Origin: Gordonia iterans
GTDB taxonomy: Bacteria > Actinomycetota > Actinomycetes > Mycobacteriales > Mycobacteriaceae
Assembly: GCF_002993285.1 (NCBI RefSeq)
Contig: NZ_CP027433.1
Coordinates: 2,356,001-2,420,000, forward strand
DNA length: 64,000 nt
Direction: 5' to 3'
The translations under genes were made by a program, and so were the position numbers. Positions 42,873 to 51,012 of this stretch are shown piece by piece. Within the stretch, counting starts at the first letter, position 1. Each line of letters starts with the position of its first letter. Below the pieces are notes generated by a model that saw only the letters and a program-made list of their open reading frames with translations, made no database searches and was not told the origin of the DNA.

Positions 42873-43269
42873 CGCGCACCATCTCATCCTCGCCGCTTCG
42901 ACGCGAGTCAGTCAGCACCTCGTCGTTGAGGAGGGTGACGAGGAGTCCGCGACCTCGTTCGGTGAGTGAGTACATCACCAGGCGACCGTCACGTCGCGAG
43001 GAGACGAGCCCGGCCGATCGCAACTGCCTCAGGTGGTGCGAAACCAGGTTCTGAGCGCTGCCACACACCCAAGCGACATCGCACACACACAACTCATTCC
43101 CGACGTGCAACGCCGCCGCTACCCGCAGTCGCGTGGGATCGGCGAGCGCCTTGGCCTGAACTGCTCGCCGTTCCACATCGGCCAGATCAGGCAGGTCACC
43201 GCGAATCCGCTCGGCGTGCGGCAGGTCCAGGCAGAGCAGGTCACACAGATCATCACGCTCATCAGACAT
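42865..43269 (-). CDS. CadC/SmtB-type metal-sensing repressor
   Basis: The 134-residue ArsR-family protein has the CadC alpha-3 metal site ELCVCDVAWVCG, N-terminal cysteines DLCDLLCLD, and HTH AQNLVSHHLRQLRSAGLV. This set of cysteines is the Cd/Pb-sensing arrangement of CadC. It would repress the cad-like operon by binding the perfect palindrome over its own start. The ATG at 43269 is chosen because the palindrome ends there; the longer frame upstream crosses the promoter. Confidence 0.9.
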   Translation of the reverse strand: MSDERDDLCDLLCLDLPHAERIRGDLPDLADVERRAVQAKALADPTRLRVAAALHVGNELCVCDVAWVCGSAQNLVSHHLRQLRSAGLVSSRRDGRLVMYSLTERGRGLLVTLLNDEVLTDSRRSGEDEMVRDV

Positions 43270-43316
43270 ATCAATATTCTGACCTATATTGATATGATAG
43301 TGGGTCCGCTTGTCAA
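43268..43316 (-). promoter_or_regulatory. cad-type promoter and operator
   Basis: ATATCAATAT (43268-43277), an 8-bp spacer and ATATTGATAT (43286-43295) form a perfect 10-bp inverted repeat. On the minus strand TTGACA (43311-43316) lies 16 bases from a TATCAA -10 inside the repeat, so bound repressor occludes RNA polymerase. The right half ends at the repressor's start codon. Confidence 0.8.
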
Positions 43317-43384
43317 TCGCGTGAGGGTCTCCGGTACGCATCAGAACGTGGCCTCCCGCCTTGATCTGTCAGCGTTGACGACGA

Positions 43385-43924
43385 TCAGGTGTCGGTGGAG
43401 TCTTCTTCTGTGGCCGGTGCGATCTGGCCGGAGGTGGCGGCGTCGACCAGTCCCATCGCGGCCAGAACCTTCTCGGGGTGCCGGGTGGAGATGAGCCAGT
43501 ACGGGGTGGGGTCTTCAGGGTCGTCAAGGACCAGGAGCACCATCGGCTTGATCCACGATCGGTAGACCAGGAAGGCCGCCGGGTCGAGTTGGCGGCCCAT
43601 CGCGGCGCTGCGGGCTGACGGCGGTACGGAGGCGCCGCGTGCGATGGCGTCGGCAGGGAGCATGGCCTTGTGGGCATAGAGGGTGCCGTCGGCGTCGACG
43701 CGGATCTTCATCCTGCTCAACGAGAACAACAGCCAGGCGACCAGCACACCGAGGATCGGATAGGTGATGATGGCCCAGGGCCGCTGGTATGCCGCCATCT
43801 GCACCTCGTAGCCCAGTAGTGCCACCAGTCCTGACGCGAACGGCCACCACCACAGTGGCACGGTCAGCCGTTCGAAGTACCTGTCGGGCGCCGGCGCGGG
43901 TGCGCTGGTCGAGATGGTGCTCAC
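43385..43924 (-). CDS. DUF3093 membrane protein
   Basis: The 179-residue protein matches the actinobacterial DUF3093 family: DRYFERLTVPLWWWPFASGLVALLGYEVQMAAY, two transmembrane segments, then MKIRVDADGTLYAHKAMLP, LDPAAFLVYRSWIKPMVLLVLDDPEDPTPYWLISTRHPEKVLAAM. The function is unknown. The frame stays open to 44101, overlapping the L,D-transpeptidase gene, but that part is low-complexity. The GTG at 43924 begins a tidy N-terminus; no strong ribosome-binding site decides it. Confidence 0.75.
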   Translation of the reverse strand: MSTISTSAPAPAPDRYFERLTVPLWWWPFASGLVALLGYEVQMAAYQRPWAIITYPILGVLVAWLLFSLSRMKIRVDADGTLYAHKAMLPADAIARGASVPPSARSAAMGRQLDPAAFLVYRSWIKPMVLLVLDDPEDPTPYWLISTRHPEKVLAAMGLVDAATSGQIAPATEEDSTDT

Positions 43925-44018
43925 CGCAGGTGGCCGTGCGGTGTCGATCGCAGGTCGTGTGCCCGTGCCGGTCGCATCCGATCGTGCGTGCTGCGAGGGC
44001 GAGGTGCCCTTATCGGTG

Positions 44019-45305
44019 TCATTCGGCGTTGCCCTTCTTCCATACCGACCAGGGGATGTTCCAGTCGCCGAGGCCGTCGGTGCCGGAGAGGACTTCGGCA
44101 TTGGTGTTCTTGACGGTGACCGGGTCTCCTCGCAGGGTGTTCTTCACCAGCCACTCGGCGTTCGCGGGGCTCAGGTTCGGGCAGCCGTTGCTGACGTTGC
44201 TGTTGCCTTGCGCCCAGAGCGACCACGGAGCTCCATGCATGTAGATGCCGCTGTAGGACATCTGAACCGCCCAATCGACGGGTGTGCGGTATCCCGCCGC
44301 CGATTCGACAGGGACGCCGTATGTCGAGGAGTCCATGATGATGTGCTCGACACGATCGCCGATCATGTAGATCCCGCGGGGTGTTGCCGTGCTGTCTTTA
44401 CCGAAGGAAGTCGGCATCGTTCGGATGACTTTGTCTCCGCGCTTGACCACGATGGTCTTGGTGTTGTCATCGGCGAAGATCTCTTGGGCCCGGCCGATCG
44501 TGAAGTCATACGACGAGTTCTTGTCGCCGTATAGGCCGTCACCGAGATCGACACCGTAGATGTTCACCGCGACACTCACCTTGGTGCCCGGTTTCCAGAA
44601 GTGTTCGGGCCGCCACCGAACTTCGGAGTTGCTGATCCAGTAGAACGCGCCCTCGACCTGCGGGTCAGAGGTGATCTTGATGGCGTTCTGCGCCTTCGTG
44701 CGATCCGGGATGGGATCGGTGAACCGGATACCGACGGTTTGGGCGATCCCCACGGTCCTCTCACCGAGAATCACCGCACTGGTCAGCGACCCCGGGGAGG
44801 TCGTGGTGAACCGCTGAGACACCGTTGCGCGGCCACCGACACCGACCGCCTCGGCCTGCAGGGAATAGCGCTTTGAATAGCCCAGCGCCTCGGTACTGGT
44901 CCACGTGCTGCCGTCCTCGCTCATCCGTCCGTCGAGGGCGCTGCCGTCGGATTTCGGGATATTCACTTTCGCGAGGATTCCGTCGTTGGCAGTGACAACG
45001 ATGGGCAGCCCGGGTTCGACCCCGACTGAATTGGGTGCCAGCCGGCCGCCGCCTTCTTTGGCCACCGAGATGGTGGGCTTCATAAGATCGGCGACATTGT
45101 CGCCGGGCTGCACGTCGCTGCCGTATGAGGCGCTACACGAGGAGAGAACGGCGATGGCCAACACCAGCGCCGCGAACTTCACCAGACGCGCGCGCAACGA
45201 CGGCGCTGCCTCGCGTACGTTACGGCCGCGGCCGGACCGAATCGCTGAGCGGAATGTTCGGTGCAGGTCGTGGCGTCGGGTGCTCAGATTACAGGGCTGG
45301 CACAT
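44019..45305 (-). CDS. L,D-transpeptidase lipoprotein (LdtMt2-like)
   Basis: The 428-residue protein carries a lipoprotein signal (ARLVKFAALVLAIAVLSSCSAS, lipobox LSSC), two Ig-like domains (GRLAPNSVGVEPGLPIVVTANDGILAKV; AQTVGIRFTDPIPDRTKAQNAIKI), and a YkuD domain with catalytic IYMHGAPWSLWAQGNSNVSNGCPNLSP (His and Cys). It would make 3-3 cross-links in peptidoglycan and resist most beta-lactams except carbapenems. The long first 30 residues suggest that the real start may be downstream of 45305. Its pairing with the RipA-like gene on this island points to envelope remodelling. Confidence 0.9.
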   Translation of the reverse strand: MCQPCNLSTRRHDLHRTFRSAIRSGRGRNVREAAPSLRARLVKFAALVLAIAVLSSCSASYGSDVQPGDNVADLMKPTISVAKEGGGRLAPNSVGVEPGLPIVVTANDGILAKVNIPKSDGSALDGRMSEDGSTWTSTEALGYSKRYSLQAEAVGVGGRATVSQRFTTTSPGSLTSAVILGERTVGIAQTVGIRFTDPIPDRTKAQNAIKITSDPQVEGAFYWISNSEVRWRPEHFWKPGTKVSVAVNIYGVDLGDGLYGDKNSSYDFTIGRAQEIFADDNTKTIVVKRGDKVIRTMPTSFGKDSTATPRGIYMIGDRVEHIIMDSSTYGVPVESAAGYRTPVDWAVQMSYSGIYMHGAPWSLWAQGNSNVSNGCPNLSPANAEWLVKNTLRGDPVTVKNTNAEVLSGTDGLGDWNIPWSVWKKGNAE

Positions 45306-45364
45306 GGGTTTTCGGAGTCCTTCATTGGGTGGTGCGGTGGGGCTGTCAGGGGGATGTCGGCGGG

Positions 45365-46306
45365 CTATCGGTGAATCACGGTTTCCAGTTCCCCCGCGGC
45401 GATGCGTTCGGTCTCGATCTGGAATGTCGAGTGCTGGACCGAGACGTCGAAGTGCTGGGCGAGGCAGGCCTTGATCTGCTCAAGCAGTTCAGTGGCGTGA
45501 CCGTCGGTGAAGCACTCGTCCTCGACGACGACGTGTGCGGTGACCACCGGCAGGCCCGTGGCGATGGTGGAGGCGTGAAGATCGTGGACGCCGAGCACAT
45601 GATCGAGCGCGAGGATGTGTTCGCGGACGCCCTCGACATCGAGGTCCTTCGGACTGAACTCCATCAAGACGCTCGTCGTCTCGCGGATCAGCTTGAACGC
45701 ACGCGGCACGATCAGGGCCGCGATCAGCAGGCCCGCGATGGCATCGGCACGCTGAAAGCCGGTCGTGGCGATCACGACGGCAGCGATGATGACTCCGAGA
45801 GAGCCCAGGGCGTCGTTGAGCACTTCCAGGAACGCCGCACGCATGTTGAAGTTCGCGGTGCGGCTGGAGGTCAAGATGACCAGGGCGACGATATTCGCGG
45901 CCAGGCCGATGATCCCGAAGATCAGCAATTGCCCGCCGCTGATCTCCGGGGGCTCGAACAGTCTCCGAATCCCCTCAACCGCGGCGTACAGGCCGACCGC
46001 GATCAGCAAGGTGGCCTGCCCCAGCGCCGCGAGGACCTCGATCCGACGGAACCCCCACGTCCGCTGGGGTGTCGGAGGTTTGAGCATCAGGGTCGCGGCG
46101 ATCAGTGCCACCAACAACCCCGAAGCATCGGCGGCCGCGTGCGCGGTGTCGGTCAGCAGCGCCAGGCTTCCGGTGATGACCGACCCGACCGCTTGGGCCA
46201 CAACGATGATCGCTGTCAGCGAGAAGGCGATCCACAAGTTCTTGCGGTAGTCGCCAGGACGGCCGGCACTGCCCTCCGCCGGTCCGTGGCTGTGTCCTGC
46301 GCCCAC
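45365..46306 (-). CDS. CDF-family zinc/cadmium exporter
   Basis: The 313-residue transporter has six membrane helices, an N-terminal HSHG metal-binding tail and a cytoplasmic C-terminal domain (EGVREHILALDHVLGVHDLHASTIATGLPVVTAHVVVED). The TM2 metal site is TDTAHAAAD (H-x3-D). TM5 has EVLNDALGSLG, an E-x3-D instead of the usual H-x3-D. It would exchange cytoplasmic Zn(II) or Cd(II) for protons. The GTG start lies two bases after the ArsR-type repressor's stop. Confidence 0.88.
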   Translation of the reverse strand: MGAGHSHGPAEGSAGRPGDYRKNLWIAFSLTAIIVVAQAVGSVITGSLALLTDTAHAAADASGLLVALIAATLMLKPPTPQRTWGFRRIEVLAALGQATLLIAVGLYAAVEGIRRLFEPPEISGGQLLIFGIIGLAANIVALVILTSSRTANFNMRAAFLEVLNDALGSLGVIIAAVVIATTGFQRADAIAGLLIAALIVPRAFKLIRETTSVLMEFSPKDLDVEGVREHILALDHVLGVHDLHASTIATGLPVVTAHVVVEDECFTDGHATELLEQIKACLAQHFDVSVQHSTFQIETERIAAGELETVIHR

Positions 46307-46308
46307 CG

Positions 46309-46695
46309 TTACGCTCCGTTCCCGACGACCACCCCGACACCGTCGGGACGCAGATGTGAACAGAGAACCGCGGGGTTGCCGGTGGCGTCGAGCATCTTCT
46401 CCGCCGCCGCGATCAGGATGCGCAGCAGTGCGGGCTCTGCCAGCGCATACCAGCTCGCCCGCCCTTCAGGCCGGCAGGTGAGCAGGCCGCATTCGGCGAG
46501 GAAGCTGACGTGCTTGCTGACCGTGGACTGAGCCAGTCCCATGTGCTCGACGAGATCACACACGCGGTGCTCACCCGAGGCCAGGTGCTGCACGATCGCG
46601 AGGCGGGTCGGTTCGGCCAGCGCCTGAAACAGATGCGCGTACGCGGCAGTGGACACCTCATCGATCGGCACCGCACCACCATCAATCATCGCCAT
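46309..46695 (-). CDS. ArsR-family repressor of the CDF exporter (inferred)
   Basis: The 128-residue winged-helix protein has HTH GLAQSTVSKHVSFLAECGLLTC. The helix preceding it reads EHRVCDLVEHM and carries one Cys; further Cys residues are in LLTC and VLCSHL. This is unlike the ELCVCD site of CadC, so the metal or thiol chemistry differs. It forms an operon with the CDF gene (2-bp gap). The ATG at 46695 lies within a palindrome. Confidence 0.86.
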   Translation of the reverse strand: MAMIDGGAVPIDEVSTAAYAHLFQALAEPTRLAIVQHLASGEHRVCDLVEHMGLAQSTVSKHVSFLAECGLLTCRPEGRASWYALAEPALLRILIAAAEKMLDATGNPAVLCSHLRPDGVGVVVGNGA

Positions 46696-46706
46696 AAGAC
46701 GATGAT
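46685..46706 (-). promoter_or_regulatory. Operator palindrome over the arsR-type start codon
   Basis: ATCATCG-N8-CGATGAT is a perfect 7-bp inverted repeat whose spacer contains the ATG (complement of 46693-46695). This is the same layout as the operators at 16182 and 43268. Confidence 0.55.
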
Positions 46707-46777
46707 AGCGCCGGGTAACGATTCCGTCGAGGTGAGACGTGCGGTCAGCAACGGCGCAGGGCCCGGAAGGCGCAGGT

Positions 46778-47494
46778 TCACCGGGCCGGGCACCCGGCAC
46801 GGCGAATCGAGGTGACCTTGCGGTTCATTCGGTGGCGGACCACGTGACGGAAGAGCAGCCCTTTGAGCCCAGTCAGGTTCACTCCGTGTCGGCGGTAGAA
46901 GCTGTCCGGGGCGTCGTAGACGCCGAGATCGTTGTTGACGCCGGTCTTCTGGATCGCGGTATCGTCGCCGTGCCACTCGACGGCAGGGGCTTCGATGTCG
47001 TCGGTGCCAGCGCCGTAGCCCAGGAACGCTCCCTCGGCGGCCACGGTCGTGCGCAGGCCGGTCAGGTAGTCCTCGTCGAGGATCACTCCTTCGAGTTCGA
47101 TCCAGCGATCATCCAGGCGCACTTCCACCCAGCTGTGCAATATGTCGTCGGGGGCCAGCTGGTACAGCACACCCTCGACCACTCCCCTCTGCAGGCGTTT
47201 GTGGATCGTCGCCCCGTGGAATCGGCACGGCACTCCGACGCTGCGCAGCAGCGCCATCAACAGCGTGGTCTTGGTATTGCACTGGCCGTAGCCGTCGGCG
47301 AGTACCTCCGAGGCCGGCAATTCGTCGGAGACGTTGTATCCGAAAGCGATCTCGTTCCGGACGAAGTCGTAGACCGCTCCTATGCGCTCGTACACCGGCA
47401 GAGTTCGCCACCGGCGATCAGTGACCAGAGTTTCGAGCGAAGGATCGTCGAAGTCGAGGATCGGGGTGGCCTGGAGATACGTGTGAGTGTCCAT
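46778..47494 (-). CDS. Transglutaminase-like cysteine protease-fold protein
   Basis: The 238-residue protein has a transglutaminase core: RIGAVYDFVRNEIAFGYNVSDE, the catalytic Cys in LADGYGQCNTKTTLLMALLRSVGVPCRF, His in ILHSWVEVRL and Asp-region RWIELEGVILDEDYLTG. There is no signal peptide, so it is cytoplasmic. Family members act as peptidases or amide-forming enzymes; the substrate is unknown. It lies 55 bases after an AraC-family gene in the same direction, so they may form an operon. Confidence 0.82.
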   Translation of the reverse strand: MDTHTYLQATPILDFDDPSLETLVTDRRWRTLPVYERIGAVYDFVRNEIAFGYNVSDELPASEVLADGYGQCNTKTTLLMALLRSVGVPCRFHGATIHKRLQRGVVEGVLYQLAPDDILHSWVEVRLDDRWIELEGVILDEDYLTGLRTTVAAEGAFLGYGAGTDDIEAPAVEWHGDDTAIQKTGVNNDLGVYDAPDSFYRRHGVNLTGLKGLLFRHVVRHRMNRKVTSIRRAGCPAR

Positions 47495-47549
47495 GTCATC
47501 GAGTCTGTAGGCGACCGCGGCCGCACCCCTTGAACTTTCCGGCGGACCT

Positions 47550-48356
47550 TCACCACCCTCGCGTATCGGCATCGGTGACGGCTTCGGGCCAAGCGTCACG
47601 ACGCACGGCCATCGCCAGCAGGGCCGACGGACTCAGTCCGAAGTTGGCTTTGAACACCCGGCTCAAGTGCGCGGAATCGCTGAACCCGGCGGCGACCGCC
47701 GCATCGGTCAACGTCGCGCCCGCAGCGACCTGTTCAGCTGCCCGCCTTAATCGAACCCAGATTCCGTACCGGCGGAACGGCATACCCACCTCGCGGCTGA
47801 ACAGATGAGTCAGATGCGACGGCGACAGGTGTGCCTGGGCGGCGGCCTCGGCAAGCCTCGGGCCCGCGTGCGCCGCCCCTTCCAGATACTGCAACGCCGC
47901 CCGTACCGGATCAGAGAGCACGCTGACCTTGTCGGGTGAGTCTGGGGCGAGCGCGCCGATGAACTCATCAACCGCACTCCCAGGGTCTGGCGCCGCACCG
48001 GAGTCAGCCAGGACCGGAGCCAGGGCGCGGCCGACCTGCCGAGTCGTCATACGGCCCGCCGCAGCCTCCAGTCGGCGGCCCCGCGGCCCGAAGGGGTCGA
48101 CCAGGACGATCAGTAGACGCCCAGACGAGCAGGTCAGACCATGACGCACGCCGCTGGGTATCAGCGCTGCGGTCGCTCGCTCGCGGTGTTGATCGAAGCT
48201 CAGCGTGAACGGCCCATCGAGCGACGCGATGATCTGGATCGCGTGGTGCGCGTGACTATCGGCATCGCCTCCCGGCCCGCGATAGAACACCGCACCCGGA
48301 ACCATCGCCAGCACCCCCTCCCACGCCGGGAACGGCACCGGTGGAACACGCGTCAT
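47550..48356 (-). CDS. AraC-family transcriptional regulator
   Basis: The 268-residue protein has a cupin-like N-terminus (HAHHAIQIIASLDGPFTLSFDQHRERATAALIPSGVRHGL). The C-terminal double HTH reads LAEAAAQAHLSPSHLTHLFSREVGMPFRRYGIWVRLRRAAEQVAAGATLTDAAVAAGFSDSAHLSRVFKANFGLSPSAL. It is probably the activator of the downstream transglutaminase-like gene. The start at MTRVPP (48356) is preferred; GTG/ATG codons up to 48371 are in frame. Confidence 0.88.
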   Translation of the reverse strand: MTRVPPVPFPAWEGVLAMVPGAVFYRGPGGDADSHAHHAIQIIASLDGPFTLSFDQHRERATAALIPSGVRHGLTCSSGRLLIVLVDPFGPRGRRLEAAAGRMTTRQVGRALAPVLADSGAAPDPGSAVDEFIGALAPDSPDKVSVLSDPVRAALQYLEGAAHAGPRLAEAAAQAHLSPSHLTHLFSREVGMPFRRYGIWVRLRRAAEQVAAGATLTDAAVAAGFSDSAHLSRVFKANFGLSPSALLAMAVRRDAWPEAVTDADTRGW

Positions 48357-48371
48357 CGGAACGACGACCAT

Positions 48372-48768
48372 CCTTCCGCAGTCGACACTCAGTCGTGCTC
48401 AAACTCGATCAAAGGCCAGACTGGCGACCAGATCGATCCTGCAACATCGATCCCTCGAACCTATCGGGTGATGGCCGGGCGATCAGCTGAAGCACCGACC
48501 GCAGTAGCCGGCTGGCGCACGCAATGTCCGCCCGGCGCCCCCTCGGCGGGGACGCGGCACCAGCTAGCCGGTGGCCCGTTCTGCTTCATCAACTCGATCG
48601 GATCGGTGACGTCGTTCGATCAGAGACTCGTTGTACGAGTGCCCCATGTCCTGGCGGTGAGAGCAGGCCGGGCCCACAGGAGATCGAGTCAGCGATGATT
48701 ACGACCCGAGTCGGCCGAACGCCTGGGCATTCGACGAGCCGCATCTCGGCCTCGTCGCTCGGCTCGGC
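48372..48768. other. Gene-free stretch of about 400 bases
   Basis: I see no gene, repeat or clear promoter. It separates the metal/envelope block from the nuclease cluster and may be an insertion boundary. Confidence 0.5.
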
Positions 48769-50622
48769 TCACGTCCCCTGGCTGAGTTCGCCCTGATTCG
48801 CGGTCCCACTTGCTGTGGCGTCCTCGGTCCAGAGACGGTAGGCAACGACGCCTGGGCCACGTTTGGCTACTATCCGGGCGGCGTGGACCTCGACACCATC
48901 GACTTCGACGGTGCTCTGCTCGACCTCGATGCCGTCCTCTGCCGTGATCGTGGCTTCGACCTGTCCGACAGTCAGCAGGCGATCTCCGATCTGGACTTTG
49001 AGGTCATGGACGAGTCTCGTCGCAAAGGGTGCTTCGGGGTCGGCGTCGAGGTCGCCGGCGAATTGCAGGCTTTCCCAGTGTCCGGATACAGTCTGCCCTC
49101 GCAGGATCAGCGCAGCGAACTTCACGCTGCTGCGGGCGTCATCGCTCTCGGTCGACAGATCGGGGATTCGTAGCTCGACGTCGGTGTGCTTCTGTACTTC
49201 AGCAAGCGCCTCCACGTACTGGGCCTCGTCGCCAGCAGTCCGGGCGCGACGATCTGCGCCCTCGGAAACGGGGAGCTTGTGGGTGAAACTTGCACCGTTC
49301 CCGCGTGCGGGAGCCATATTGAGCAGATTGGGTGCGTGGAAGTGCGCGAGAAACCGCAGTGCAGGTTCGACCTCATCCGGGAACTTCCCACTCGGATCCT
49401 GGCGCTGATACCGCAAGATCATGTCGACAGTCGGCATCGCCGGCTCGTCACCCTCGCCGGCAGCGACTGGTTCAGGCTGGTTGATGGAACTGAGCACTTC
49501 GAGCGTCAACACCCCGGATGCGTCGGTGCTAGAGAGCGAAAGACCTGTGTTGTCGTAGTTGACCGTCTTGCCCTGGCTCACTACCTCCAGCGAAGCCAAT
49601 TCGACACCATCGGGATCAATGATTGTGTATCGGTGTCGAACTGTCTCATGAGTCGCCAACGGGCTAGGAACCACCGCCACGTTGCCGGCGCCAAGCTGAC
49701 CTCCAAGCCCGCCAGGGAGTTCGAGGGAGATCCCCGACGCCGCAAACGGTGCGTCAGGAATCCTTCCGTACATGCGAAACTCTCGTAAGTCCCGCTCTGC
49801 GTCGCTGCCGACCTTCGCTTCGAGCGTGACCTTTGCCTGGATCGGTCGTTCGAACTGTGACTCGACGCAGCGCGACACCACTGCGAAGACGATGAAACAG
49901 TCCTCAAGTTGACGGACTGAGATCGCCACAGCGCCCGAGGAGGAACTCATCTCCCTGAGTAGCGCGCGAGTCGGCTCCTGGTAGACGATATGGATCTCAA
50001 ACGTATAGTGCGGGTCGTGTCGATTGAGGGTGCGCGCCAGTGCTTCAATCCGAGGAACGGCCAAGGCGGGGCTCAGATCCGCGTACTCATCGACAGCGAC
50101 GCTCGTTCCTTGTACCGAGCCGATTGACACCCCCAGACTGGACATGCTCAGAAAGTCTGCTATCTCGCGTTTCAGGCGGTCGTTCCAGTCGTTGAGGTAG
50201 TAGTCGACCACCTCTGGATACAGAGCGACCCATCCTTCAATCACCGGCAAGCCGACCCAGAAGCAGGGAAAGTCCGCCTTTGCCTGGACTTCCTCCTCGA
50301 GAAACGTGGTGTTGCCGGGCGTCGGGTCCAGTGGCAGCACCAGATGCCACTTGTCGATCGTCCAACCACGCTGCTTCGCGTAATCGGCGACCCTGGCGTG
50401 CGATCTCTTGATCTGCGCCTGTTGGCCCGAGGTGAGGTTCGACGCGAACTTCTTGACCTGGTAAATCTCCACGTGGCCTTCAGAGGCCGGCACGCACACA
50501 TCGATACCGCCATCGCCCTGGGAAGGACGAATACGGTAGCCATGCGGCCTTACCCTGCAAATCATCATCGACAACAGTTCCTCGATCTCGTCGCCGGTCC
50601 GTCGCGTCCACTCGATCCTCAT
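48769..50622 (-). CDS. Mrr-like PD-(D/E)xK nuclease with a large unknown C-terminus
   Basis: The 617-residue protein starts with a restriction-endonuclease-like domain: TGDEIEELLSMMICRVRPHGYRI, GDGGID (D41), VEIYQVKKF (Q55-x-K57). D...Q-x-K is the Mrr variant of the PD-(D/E)xK active site. Residues about 150-617 are mixed alpha/beta without a domain I recognise. The ATG at 50622 starts right before the nuclease fold; the frame extends to 50955 but that part is Arg/Pro-rich junk. It would degrade DNA, possibly modified or foreign. It is divergent from the PIN gene. Confidence 0.72.
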   Translation of the reverse strand: MRIEWTRRTGDEIEELLSMMICRVRPHGYRIRPSQGDGGIDVCVPASEGHVEIYQVKKFASNLTSGQQAQIKRSHARVADYAKQRGWTIDKWHLVLPLDPTPGNTTFLEEEVQAKADFPCFWVGLPVIEGWVALYPEVVDYYLNDWNDRLKREIADFLSMSSLGVSIGSVQGTSVAVDEYADLSPALAVPRIEALARTLNRHDPHYTFEIHIVYQEPTRALLREMSSSSGAVAISVRQLEDCFIVFAVVSRCVESQFERPIQAKVTLEAKVGSDAERDLREFRMYGRIPDAPFAASGISLELPGGLGGQLGAGNVAVVPSPLATHETVRHRYTIIDPDGVELASLEVVSQGKTVNYDNTGLSLSSTDASGVLTLEVLSSINQPEPVAAGEGDEPAMPTVDMILRYQRQDPSGKFPDEVEPALRFLAHFHAPNLLNMAPARGNGASFTHKLPVSEGADRRARTAGDEAQYVEALAEVQKHTDVELRIPDLSTESDDARSSVKFAALILRGQTVSGHWESLQFAGDLDADPEAPFATRLVHDLKVQIGDRLLTVGQVEATITAEDGIEVEQSTVEVDGVEVHAARIVAKRGPGVVAYRLWTEDATASGTANQGELSQGT

Positions 50623-51012
50623 CAGGCCCAACCCAATCCATTCATTCTGAAGCCGCGGGTGTCCCCGTGACCCGCGGCCGAACGGCGTGACCAGCCATCG
50701 CCGCGGTCCACCTCTAATCGGACCATTCCCCGACTCACTTGCCGCGGTCCGACACACGTGTCGATCGCTGAACGGTGGCGTTGTCCACCTAGACGTCCAG
50801 GTGGCTCCTTGGCGGCTAACTCTTCGACGTCCTCTACTGCCGACAGCGACCGGAGATCGTCCACGAGTAGGTCGACGCCAGGGCGTCAGGCCGGGCCCTG
50901 CGCAGATGGAGCGCGGACGGCGCTCTCGGTGCCGCGGAGCTGGCACGTCCGTCACGGACTGGCCAGGCTACGGTTCCGCTCACCAGCATCAGCGGCCCAT
51001 AGACTGTCGGGT
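50623..51012. other. Divergent intergenic region of the nuclease cluster
   Basis: These 390 bases between two divergent nuclease genes contain no supported gene. Both promoters must lie here, but I could not pick out convincing -35/-10 pairs. Confidence 0.5.
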
